This document shows, piece after piece, positions 1 through 10,100 of a stretch of DNA of 64,000 nucleotides (positions are counted from its first letter, which is position 1; every line of letters starts with the position of its first letter). The position numbers and the translations under genes were made by a program. The notes beneath the pieces were generated by a model, which was not told where the DNA came from, ran no database searches, and was given only the letters and a program-made list of their open reading frames with translations. Source of the DNA: Sarcophilus harrisii (Eukaryota > Chordata > Mammalia > Dasyuromorphia > Dasyuridae); contig NC_045427.1 of the NCBI RefSeq assembly GCF_902635505.1, forward strand, positions 214,162,422 through 214,226,421, in the 5' to 3' direction.

Positions 1-6
1 AGAAGC

Positions 7-754
7 TTAGGTTCTTCATCTAGAAAGTGAAAAGATTGGATTAGACCAGAGCTTCTTAAACATTTTCCATTCACTTAGGTTTTTCATCTATAAAATGAAA
101 AGATAGGATTAGACCAGAGCTTCTTAAACATTTTCCATTCACTTAGGTTTTTCATCTATAAAATGAAAAGATTGGATTAGACCAGAGCTTCTTAAACATT
201 TTCCATTCACTTAGGTTTTTCATCTATAAAATGAAAAGATTGGATTAGACCAGAGCTTCTTAAACATTTTCCATTCACTTAGGTTTTTCATCTATAAAAT
301 GAAAAGATTGGATTAGACCAGAGCTTCTTAAACATTTTCCATTCACTTAGGTTTTTCATCTATAAAATGAAAAGATTGGATTAGACCAGAGCTTCTTAAA
401 CATTTTCCATTCACTTAGGTTTTTCATCTATAAAATGAAAAGATTGGATTAGACCAGAGCTTCTTAAACATTTTCCATTCACTTAGGTTTTTCATCTATA
501 AAATGAAAAGATTGGATTAGACCAGAGCTTCTTAAACATTTTCCATTCACTTAGGTTTTTCATCTATAAAATGAAAAGATTGGATTAGACCAGAGCTTCT
601 TAAACATTTTCCATTCACTTAGGTTTTTCATCTATAAAATGAAAAGATTGGATTAGACCAGAGCTTCTTAAACATTTTCCATTCACTTAGGTTTTTCATC
701 TATAAAATGAAAAGATTGGATTAGACCAGAGCTTCTTAAACATTTTCCATTCAC
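7..754. repeat. 68-bp minisatellite, 11 tandem copies
   Basis: Eleven head-to-tail copies of a 68-bp unit begin at 7, 75, 143 and so on to 687. The copies are almost identical; the first is the most diverged and the second differs at one visible base (gatagg for gattgg). There are no spacers between copies. Within the unit, about 40 bp resembles the 3' part of a MIR-type SINE (catctataaaatgaaaag) and about 28 bp is the start of an hAT-like terminal repeat (cagagcttcttaaac). The array may continue left of the window. High homogeneity suggests recent amplification or gene-conversion-like homogenisation. Confidence 0.95.
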
Positions 755-908
755 AAACCCTTTTCACCTAAGAAATTTTTATGTGACCCCAGGTATTTAG
801 GTGTATAAAAGTATATAAAACCAATCAAACCTTTACTGATGATAAATCATGATTTCATTATCCCCCATATGACCCACATAGGGTGGTGACATCCAGTGAG
901 AAGCTTTG
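727..908 (+). mobile_element. Short hAT-like non-autonomous DNA transposon
   Basis: The element begins cagagcttcttaaac and ends agaagctttg, giving imperfect inverted ends. It is flanked by gattagac (719-726) and aattagat (909-916), which fits a decayed 8-bp target-site duplication (6 of 8 match) as made by hAT transposases. It sits inside an older MIR-type SINE whose halves are visible on both sides. There is no coding capacity. The family is inferred from end structure and duplication length only. Confidence 0.55.
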
Positions 909-1200
909 AATTAGATGACCTATGAAGTCCCTTACTGGTTTTAAATCTATGATCCTATAGCCTCATATTTACTAGGCGTGTAATCCTGAGCAACACCCTT
1001 AAACTGTCTGAACATCAATTCCCTCATTTACACAATGGAGATGACATCAGAATTGGAAGGGACTTAAAAGACAATTTGTACCCAAATTCCCTCTGCTTAT
1101 CCCTGACAAGTGATCATCAAACCTCTGCATGAAGAGATCTAGTGGGAGGGCACACATAATCAGGGCAGCCACTTTCAGATCATTCTAATTATGCAGATCT
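909..1200 (+). repeat. Old SINE 3' end, MIR fragment and CR1/L3-like fragment
   Basis: 909-965 is the continuation of the SINE split by the hAT-like element. 970-1060 has the MIR core pattern (ctcatttacacaatggagatga). From about 1050 the text (ttggaagggacttaaaag and then tgacaagtgatcatcaaac) matches the 3' end of a CR1/L3-type LINE common in marsupials. The copies are diverged and the boundaries are approximate. Confidence 0.5.
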
Positions 1201-1202
1201 AA

Positions 1203-1441
1203 TCATTAGGAGGTGGTGAAATGGGTAGAGAGCCAGGCCTGGAGTCAAGAGAACTCAATCTCAAATCTCACCTCACTTATTAATTCTATGGCCCTGAGCA
1301 AGTCACTTAACCCTATTTGTCTCAGTTTCCTCGTCTGTAAAAACGAGCTGGAGAAGGAAATGGCTCTAGTATCTTTGCCAAGAACACCCCCACAAGGAGT
1401 CACAAAGGATTAGACATGACTGAAAACAGCGAAGCAACTTT
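1203..1441 (+). repeat. tRNA-headed marsupial SINE, near full length
   Basis: The copy has the usual order of this family: a head (aggaggtggtgaaatgggta), then a middle (ccctgagcaagtcacttaac; cagtttcctcgtctgtaaaa), then a tail (gagctggagaaggaaatggc; gacatgactgaaaacagcga). Related copies at 18245, 18880 (minus), 44998, 51505 and 60195 (minus) make the lineage assignment to marsupials likely. Confidence 0.8.
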
Positions 1442-1719
1442 TTAAGTTCTTCCAAATAGCCAACCTAAATTTGCCTTTTGGCAACTTGTTACTGGTTTTA
1501 TCTGCAAATCTAATAACCTCTTGATGACAATCCTTTAAATACTCGAAAATACCTGTGACGTCCACAATGTCATCGGTCCTTCAGTTTTGCCCGCTGACCT
1601 TTCATGGGCCACTCAACAGCTAATTAATATTTTTCTTGAAATGTGGTTTTCGGACCTGAACATCAAGCAAACTCCACTTGTGACTTAACCCCGGCAGAAG
1701 ACAGAATTTACTTCCCCAT

Positions 1720-1965
1720 TTAAAAATTTATTTCCTTTTTTTATAAAATAAATAATTTAATTAAAATAAATAAATGAATAAATTTATTTCCTTTTTTAAT
1801 AATTTAATTAAAAAATAAACAATTCATTTTTTTAAATAAATAATTTAATAAAATAAATTTAATTCAAAAAATAAATTCATTCCCTTTTTTAATAAAATTT
1901 AATTAAAAAATAAATAATTTCCTTTTTTTATAAAATCAATCAATCAATCAATCAATAAAATTTAT
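1720..1965. repeat. AT-rich low-complexity DNA
   Basis: The stretch is almost entirely A and T, with repeated taaataatttaa-like words and a short (atca)n run near 1937-1955. No gene signal was seen. Confidence 0.85.
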
Positions 1966-2379
1966 TTCCCAGAGGTCCCAGAAAGCACTTTGTAAACCAC
2001 AAAACATCACGTGCTTGCGCTTACAGCTGCAACAGGCCCGAAAGCCTTTCCCAAGACTCTCGGACAGTTTGAGTTAAAGGAGTAACAGCGCCAAACCCAC
2101 CCTTTAGTCGTTAGCAATCCTGGAGCTTCTGGGGGACAGCTACGCTAGTTACACAGATCACTTAACCTTGCCCAGCCTCAGTTTCCTTAATTGTAAAATG
2201 GGATGACCTTAAGACTCGTCGGAGGTTTGCCGTGAGCAACAGACGAGATTAATGTGGGTAAGCGTTCTGCAAGCTTGCGAATGTCAGCTACATCTAAAGG
2301 GAAACAGCAATAACTGGTGCGGAAGTCCCACTTTTTCAGCCCCACTTCCGCCTTCTCTCAGAGGGTGGGGCTCGCTTCA

Positions 2380-2800
2380 TCTCAGTCCTCTCGCGAGAAT
2401 TCACACTCCCATTCCCGTAAGCGCTGCAGCGAATGTGTACCGGAACTATCCACATCGGACATCAATCATTATTCTGTCAAGGAGACTTCCGGCACCCAGC
2501 GGAGAGATGGCAGCGCAAGCGCACATGGGAGCCTCAGAGCCTGGGACCCTTGTTCACGTGAGCCGCGTTTCGGCGAACGGCGGCCAGAGTGCTGACGTGT
2601 ACCGCCACCCTGCGCCTGCGCACGACCGCCTGCGGACTAGGTGCGCTTGCGCAGTGCGGGCGTTTGTAGCCCGGGTTGGCTAGGCGGTGAGAAGAGGAAG
2701 CTGCTGTTGGGCCGGGGCCGGGGCGGTCCCGGAGCAGAGGCCGCAGGAAGACGAGGGTGGGCAGCGGCATGGCTCCCCTGTGAGCGGCGCGGACCGCACG
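2380..2800 (+). promoter_or_regulatory. PREB CpG-rich promoter and 5' leader
   Basis: This CpG-rich, TATA-less block ends at the PREB start codon. It has a perfect TCTCGCGAGA palindrome at 2389-2398, ETS-type acttccgg near 2480, TGACGTG at 2593-2599 (ATF/CRE or UPR-element core), and two near-perfect NRF1 sites, TGCGCCTGCGCA (2611-2622) and TGCGCTTGCGCA (2642-2653). All are typical of housekeeping promoters. The transcription start is not determinable from sequence alone. Confidence 0.75.
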
Positions 2801-5800
2801 ATGGGACGGCGCCGAGCGCCGGAGTTATACCGGGCGCCGTTCCCGCTGTACGCGCTGCGGGTCGAGCCCAGCACCGGCCTCCTCATCACCGCGGGCGGCG
2901 GCGGCGCCGCCAAGACTGGCATCAAGAATGGAGTGGTGAGCCCCCGGCCTGCGGAAAGGGGACCCGGGGCGTCTCCCTTTCCGGTCCCCCGTCCCCTCTC
3001 CCCCTCTCGCGGGCCGTGTCTCCCCGGGGCCGCGCTCCGGCCTTCCGGTCCCCTTCGTTTAAAGGCCCCTCGGGTACTTCCCGCTAGTGTCTAGCGCACG
3101 GCCCCACCACCTGGGCTGCCTCCTTAGGCTGTGCGCCGCAGCCGGTAGCGCCCCCTCCCTCTCGTGCCGCTGGTGTGTCCCTGCCCTGAGGGTAGCGCGG
3201 CTAGATTCAGGGTAGAGCCTCCCGCTGCGGTTTTTCCTCGTCTTCAGCCTCTGCGAGGGCTGCGGCTTCTCCGCTTGCCTTGCATCAGTAAGGGAAATGC
3301 ACAAGGACAGTTCAAAGTTTAAGGCGTTTTGGGAGCTCGGAGCTGCTGGGGACTGGTAGCTTTTACCCTTGTACTGATTGGAAGGAAATGGCCCATCTAG
3401 GAGGGGTTTGTCAGAAGTGGTTTCCAGGGACTTTCCTTGAAAAAGAATCCTGATGACTTCTAGGACATTTAAAACATCTTGTCTCCCTCAGGCTGCCCCT
3501 GGGCGTAGTCTGAACAGAGGTCCTGTTGTTCTGCTCCCATAGCACTTTTTACAACTGGAACAGATTGGCGGAGCCTTGAGCGCCTCTTTGCTGCATTCCC
3601 ATGACACGGAGACTAAGGCCACTATGAACCTTGCCCTTGCAGGCAATATTCTGGCTGCAGGGCAGGATGCTAGCTGTCAGCTCCTTCAATTCAGACCTCA
3701 AGAGCAGGAGACCGGTGACAAGCAAGACGGTGCAGGTGAGAAGCCCCCTCTCGGACTGCTACCAGCAAAGAAACTGGTGAATCCCTCCCTTTTCTCACAC
3801 CCCACCTACTTCCACCCTGGAACCTCTGAGGAGAAACAGATAATCACGACGACCGTCCTTCTCCCACAGTGTATTGTAGAAGTTGTAAAAAAGAGCCAAG
3901 TGAAACTACTGAGAAATCTAGAGCCACCGTTTGTGATTGCAGATTCCCAGGAGCAAGGCCCACGACAAAGGAAAGGGGCAGGAGCCGCAGCTGAAACACA
4001 AGAAACTGGGGCAGCAACTCAGCGAGAGGGAGTGGAGCTCAATGTGGAGAACTTGCAGTCTGTGCAGACAGACTTTGGCCCTGACCCACTGCAGAAGACT
4101 GTGTGCTTCAATCATGATAATACCTTGCTTGCCACTGGCGGCACTGATGGCTTTGTTCGTGTTTGGCAGGTGTGGCTTTCTGGGGATAGGCAGGTGTGGG
4201 ATTGGGGTGAGGCCCGAGTTGTAAGAGTGTGGAATGGATCTTGGGTGAATTTGATGGGTAAATCCTGAGGTAGTCTGTGAGAGTCAAGCAGTGAATGGAA
4301 AGAGAAAGCCATCTTTGTAGTCAATGATCCTGGTCAGTGGTCCAGGGTTATAGATGTGTCATTCTGGCTGCAGGTACCTACCCTTGAAAAAGTTCTAGAG
4401 TTCAAAGCTCATGAAGGGGAGATTGAAGACCTGACTTTGGGCCCTGGTGACAAGGTGAGGGTACTGTAAAGAAAACCATGAAAAAGATTAGAAGTTCAAT
4501 TGGTTCAGTAAGTGTGTCTCATTATTATTATCATTCCCTTTCTTTTTTTCTGTTTCTCCATCAGATGGTGACAGCAGGCTGGGATTTTAAGGCCTGTGTG
4601 TGGCAGAGGGACCAGCTGGTGACGGGATTGCACTGGGAAGAAAACTTGCCTCCTTTACCAGACACACCTTATCGCTATCAAGCTTGCAGGTGTGAGGGCT
4701 TAAGAGGGAGGGTGAATGGAAGATTCTACATAAAGGGAGGGAGACTGAAGCCCCCCAAAATAACTGGGAAGAATCGGGTTGGGATTTACCATTGGTCCTG
4801 AAAATAGCACTTCTAAACCCTTGAGGATAGAAGAGGGTAAGAGGAACTCTTTGGGGATCTGAATAGCACCACCCCTGGCTCCCAGGTTTGGGTGGGTGCC
4901 AGACCAGCCTGCTGGGCTGCGGCTCTTCACAGTGCAGATTCCCCATAAGCGACTGCGCCGGCCACCACCCTGCTACCTCACAGCCTGGGATGGCCATAAT
5001 TTCCTGCCTCTTCGGACCCAGTCTTGTGGTAACGAGGTCATTTCCTGCCTCAGTGTCAGGTATGAACTGGTAATAGAAATTAACAGCTGGAAGTTATTCC
5101 TTGATTCAAAAGAGGATGAGGGAGGGGGGAAAAGGGTGAAGATGTCTGCAGATGTCATGGGATTGATGAAAGTTATGCTTTTGCAGTGAATCAGGAACCT
5201 TCTTAGGTCTGGGCACCGTCACTGGCTCTGTTGCCATCTACATCTCTTTTTCCCTCCAGGTGAGTGGTATAGTTGGATTATCAGTAGGATAGTGTGAATG
5301 TCAGGAGGGAAGTCCTGAGGAGGGGAAGTAGGAGTGGGATGTTTGTACCCATTCTGTTTCTTGTCTGTGGGAAAGAACAGCCCTGCACATGGAAGGAAAG
5401 ACCTGTTGGTCCAGCATATGCATTTGCCTGAGGGAAGGGCCAAAACTGTCCTTGTGACCTTCATGATTGAGCTTTTTTTTCCTCCTCTCTCCAGCGCCTC
5501 TACTATCTTCGAGAGGCTCATGGCATTGTGGTGACAGATGTGGCCTTCATGCCGGAGCAAGGATGTGGCCGAGAGCTGCTGGGGTCTCATGAAGCGGCGT
5601 TGTTCTCCGTGGCTGTGGACAGTCGATGCCAGCTACATCTATTGCCCATTCGCCGTGAGTTTTGGGGAGATAGTGATATGAAGAACTGGAAGAGGGAGGG
5701 AATGGGAAAGTATAATGTCATTTCTTGGAAGCACCTTCATTTTCTCAGCATATGCTGTTTGCCTCAACTAGGCTGGGCTGTACTTTGTTTCTTGCCTTAG

Positions 5801-5935
5801 ATTTGAATGCTCTGTGCCTATACTCTGGACTTTCTCCTAGGGAGTGTCCCTGTGTGGTTGTTGCTGCTGCTGTGTGCTGGACTCATCATTTTGGCCATCC
5901 TACTGCTTCAGAATACCTTCCCAGGCTTTCTCTAG
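2801..5935 (+). CDS. PREB: PREB (SEC12-type SAR1 exchange factor), 9 coding exons
   Basis: The exons are 2801-2935, 3543-3735, 3943-4169, 4374-4454, 4565-4689, 4886-5059, 5187-5259, 5495-5654 and 5841-5935, all with GT-AG introns. They join to 1263 nt, or 420 aa (human about 417). The protein starts [20 protein letters not shown], as in human PREB, and continues as WD40-type beta-propeller repeats ([39 protein letters not shown]). It ends in a membrane anchor ([20 protein letters not shown]) and the short tail NTFPGFL. The known role of the family is exchange factor for SAR1 at the ER, starting COPII budding; mammalian PREB was also described as binding a prolactin promoter element. No break is seen. 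Confidence 0.97.
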
Positions 5936-6470
5936 CCTTCCTTGTTTCCTGGGGGATCAGGACCCTGGACATTGAAAAGACCAGAGCAAGTCAAGGCCTA
6001 GGGCACCACTAATTCCACTGAGACTGGAGCTGAAGCTGCCCCATGAAGACAAGGAATGTGATAGTGGCCCCCTACCCCACCTAAAAGGCTGAATGCTGCC
6101 GAACCCTGGGTTCTTGGTACAGGGTTCTTCTCATTTCACCTAAGACAGCAATTCCTGAGGTACCACTCATTGCTCCTTCTAAAGCAGAGCTGAAACTGTT
6201 CCTGAGAGTACTGAAAATGTGACAGCCGTTCCCACCTCACCTAGTGTTTGGATGCTGCACAGTCCCTGCCAGCCAGGAGCCAGACAGCCCCTTCCTCTCA
6301 ACAATGTGAAGATGACTGAAGCCTTAGAGGCTTTACTACTCCCCCCCTACTTTGTTTGAGGGGCTTATCTCCCTTTTGCTGCTTGGTGATGAAGTGAACA
6401 CATCCCTCCTCTTCCACGCAGCTCTTGTTCATTTGCCACTGAGATTAAATCAGTGCCCCAGTCCTTAACA
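5936..6470 (+). other. PREB 3' UTR with ATTAAA signal
   Basis: After the stop at 5933-5935 there is no further coding match. The first plausible poly(A) signal is ATTAAA at 6444-6449, giving a 3' UTR of about 530 nt. A later AATAAA at 7140-7145 would run deep into the ABHD1 3' UTR and is less likely. The end is inferred. Confidence 0.5.
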
Positions 6471-6536
6471 ACTTTTATGGAACTTGGAGATTTCACAAAA
6501 AAATCAGCAGACCAGCAATGCCTCAACAATAGGTTT

Positions 6537-6542
6537 TTTATT
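6537..6542 (-). terminator. Probable ABHD1 poly(A) signal
   Basis: The plus-strand tttatt reads AATAAA on the minus strand, about 640 nt after the ABHD1 stop. It lies within about 90 bp of the probable PREB signal, so the two genes end tail-to-tail with almost no gap. Confidence 0.5.
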
Positions 6543-7181
6543 ATGTTAAATTTCCATTCACACAAGGGGAGATGTAAGGCCTAAAATGAAACAAGCATGA
6601 GCTTGTGGGAATGGGCAGCAGGGGAAGGAAATAGCCAGGTTTGTCTCTAGGACCTTGAGTGAGCCCACACTCATAGGAGTTAAGAGGGTGAAAAGGGGAG
6701 TCAACAGCCTTTGGAAAGACTGCCCTTGGTCAGCATACCCAGCCCTCCTGAGTTCTGTTAGTCTTCTTAGTTATGAAGGGCATGTCATCACCTTCATATT
6801 AGGGCAGTAAAGTTCTGGGGTTTTATCAGAAGGGGCATGGTCTTACCCCAAACTATCTGGTTGGTTTCCAGTCTCTGATAGCATTGGCCATTACCTACAG
6901 TCTCTCTGTCCATGTGAAGGAAATCCAGCCAAACCAAACAGTTAATACAAACAAGAGATGTAGACGTTTACAGAAAATGGTTAATAAGGGGGAGGATGCA
7001 TTTCTAGTGTCCAGAGCAAAAAGGCAGATATCTGACTTACAGCTAGCCAGTCTGGCTATCACTGCAGCAAGTTTGAACCATCCCTAGGCATGAGGGGAGA
7101 AGGGACCTCAATGAGTCAGACAAGTAAAAGTTAAAATTTAATAAATGAGGGGAAGCTGAGCTGAGATCTATGGCTCTTCTC

Positions 7182-10100
7182 CTAGGAGTCTGTCAGCCCT
7201 TGGCCTTCCTTGGAAGGTGGAGTTTCGCTGAGGGCCTGCAGTTTCCCTGCATGCTGGAAGACAGCGGCAGCATACTGATGAAAGAGGCGGCTCATGTAAC
7301 AGTACTGCCATGGGATCAGCCCCTCCAGGAAGCCGATGTGGCCGCCCCGGGAAGTAATCAGCAGTGCAACATGTGGCGAGTGTGTAGCAGCCTGTAGTGG
7401 GAAAGCTGGGGAGGGGGGAGGAGGAGAGGGAAGGGAGAGCTAAGTCAGGAGCTCGAGGCCAGCCCCGTCCAGCTGAACCTTTCAGATCCATAGGATTGGA
7501 AGTATAATAGCAAACACATAGGACACTGTAAAATTTGCTTATCAATTTGCCAACCTCCCTCACTGAGCCTCACAACCACCTGGTGGGATATAGGTGCTAT
7601 TGTTATTCCCATTTTACAGATGAAGAAAGTGCTTCAGAGAGTTGTCCAGGGTCACACCTAAGAGAGAGTCTGAGGGGAGGTTCTTAGGCAGGTTTTTTGG
7701 ATTCTCCTTGATTCTCGCCCCTATCCATGCTACCTCTTTTCAATGCTGAGGATAGTGGGACTCACCTTGGGGAGGGGAAAATGGGTCATCTGCTGCATTG
7801 AGACAGAGCACAGGGACACAGATAGCATCCACCTTGGCTCCAGGGCTTGCTGAGTGGTAGTAGGTATCACAGTCTTTATAGCCAAAGGCTAATGTGGTGT
7901 AGCGCTCATCAAACTGGCGGATTGTTCGGGCCTGGTGGGGATAAAAGGCAGTTTAGTGGGGCAGCACTGAGAGGGTCGCCAAAGGACAGGGGCAGTGTTG
8001 GGGCTTGGATCTCTACCTTAAGCACATAGTCCACATCCAGTTTCTCCTCGATCACCTTCCTATGCCTGTGGTAGAATGTTTGTATCAGGGGGACAGTTGA
8101 AGTTCTAGGCTCCAGTAATCTTTCTCTAATTCCAGCCTTACAATTACCCCTCTCCCCCACTGGCTACCACCCTGACCTGCTTTTATTTTTTCAATAACAA
8201 AAGGTACAATTGTACTCAACTGAAACTCCCCCTCTGCCCCCCCCAACCTTCACTGCCCTACCGTTCCACAAATCTGCAGAGTGCAGCTGTGAGGTGCTGG
8301 TTGAAGAGCAGTGCATTGAGTGGTGTCTCCAGAGAGCGTGTGGTTTCAAAGGAGTCCCAACATGCAGACAGGGTCAGTGCTGCCACCAGCCCTGCTGCTT
8401 TACCTGTCTGTGCCAGGTGGTTCAGCACCAGGACCCTGTAAGGGGATTGGAAATTAGAACCATAAAGGGAGGGGGAGTTTGGACTTAGGAGTCCTTTAAA
8501 GATGGTAATCACTAAAAAAGGAGACAGAGAAAGAAGGTAACTAGCAATAAAGGATTATTTAGCAAAGGAAAAGGCACCATTAGCTGAGAGTTGGATCTAT
8601 TCAGGAAGATCATGATTCTGTAAGAAAGGGCCAGAGGCCTGTTGGAGGTATGAGTGAAAGAAGGGACAAGATTCCTCTTAAGGACTGTAGTCTCTATCTC
8701 TTAGGTCAGCTCTAATAACCCATTTGGCTCTTACCCTCCTATTGAGATTCCTACAGCCAGCAGTGGGGACTGTGGATACTGGTGCTTTATGTGATTCACA
8801 ACTATCTCCAGGTCCTCTGTGTTACCAGCGCAAAAGGCCCTGTGGGTCTGAGGACAAATGGTGTCATGTGGAGATAGGAATAGACAAAAAAGGGGCAGGG
8901 CTCCAGGTAAGGTAACTCAATGGGGCAAGGTAGAAAAGGGGAATGATGGTAGATAGGTATAGGGTGTGTAGGGGAACAAGCCCAAAGACTATAGGATTGC
9001 TGAGGATGAAGGGATCAGAGGGATGAGAACTTGATGCTAGAAAGGGGGATGGAACTCACCAGCAATTCTTCCCCACGGCAGCCCCGGTTATTAAACACCA
9101 CGGTCCTATAGCACAAACAAGCACACCTTAGCCAGATCCACTCTGGAAGGCCTTTTTATCTTCAGAGGTGTCTTGCACAGAAATTGTAGTCATGAAGAAC
9201 CCTAGTCTAGAATCCACAGAATTCTCTCCACCTCCCAATAGCAGGTCCCTCCCAGTATCTTTTCAGGAAGGCTGCCCTTTGCTCTACACACTTCTCCCTG
9301 GATCTATTTCTCCATCCCAGACTATTCAGATACCTGTCAGCCACCCTCAATTGCCATTCTTACCTGTAGCCATCTAGAGTGGCTTGGTATACTAGGTGAA
9401 GGATATAGGTCTCCTGGCTGCTGCCTGTGATGCCTGGGAGCAGTAATACAGTGGGCCGGTTGGCAGGGTCAGGGTATTGACTATTCTCAGGTTCTTTGGC
9501 CCAATCTAGCAGCAGTTGTCCCCCATCAGGTGTCTGGAGCACCTCACTGTGGAAGGGTATATACAGAGGTATATCTGGGGATTTCTATACTTTGGTTCCA
9601 AGAATTCTGTTAATACCCCAGCTCTAAACTCATGTGACATAACTGTGCTCCTTCCCTACCTCAGAATCTCAAGGCTAAATTAATAGAAATGACCAATCTT
9701 AGTGTTTATTTAGTGACTTAGGGGTTAGAGGAAGATAAAACTAGACAGAGGTGTTAGATTGCCAGCTGTCTATTCCAGCAAAATTCCCAAAGATGTCAGG
9801 AACCATATTTAAAATGTAATTGAAAAATGTTTAACAAAATCAATAAAAATACAACAATATTAACTTGTGGTTTTCTAAGTCAATATGCTGTTGCAAGGGT
9901 CTCTATATAAGTTGGATATCCCTGAACTACAAGACCCATCCAGGTGCCTAAAGAGAGGTTTTGTCCATAATCACAGAATGAATGAGAAAGTAGAATTGTG
10001 GCAATAGGACAAGCCTGATGTCCGACTAGTGGGATTTATAGTGTAATGGCACTTTTTGTACTTGAGTTCTACCCAGGGTGCATAGCCCACAGAGGATGGG

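Noticed and set aside
7-754. Regular direct repeats suggesting a CRISPR array
   Set aside because: The units abut without spacers, are 68 bp long, and the setting is a mammalian chromosome with SINE and transposon sequence in the unit.
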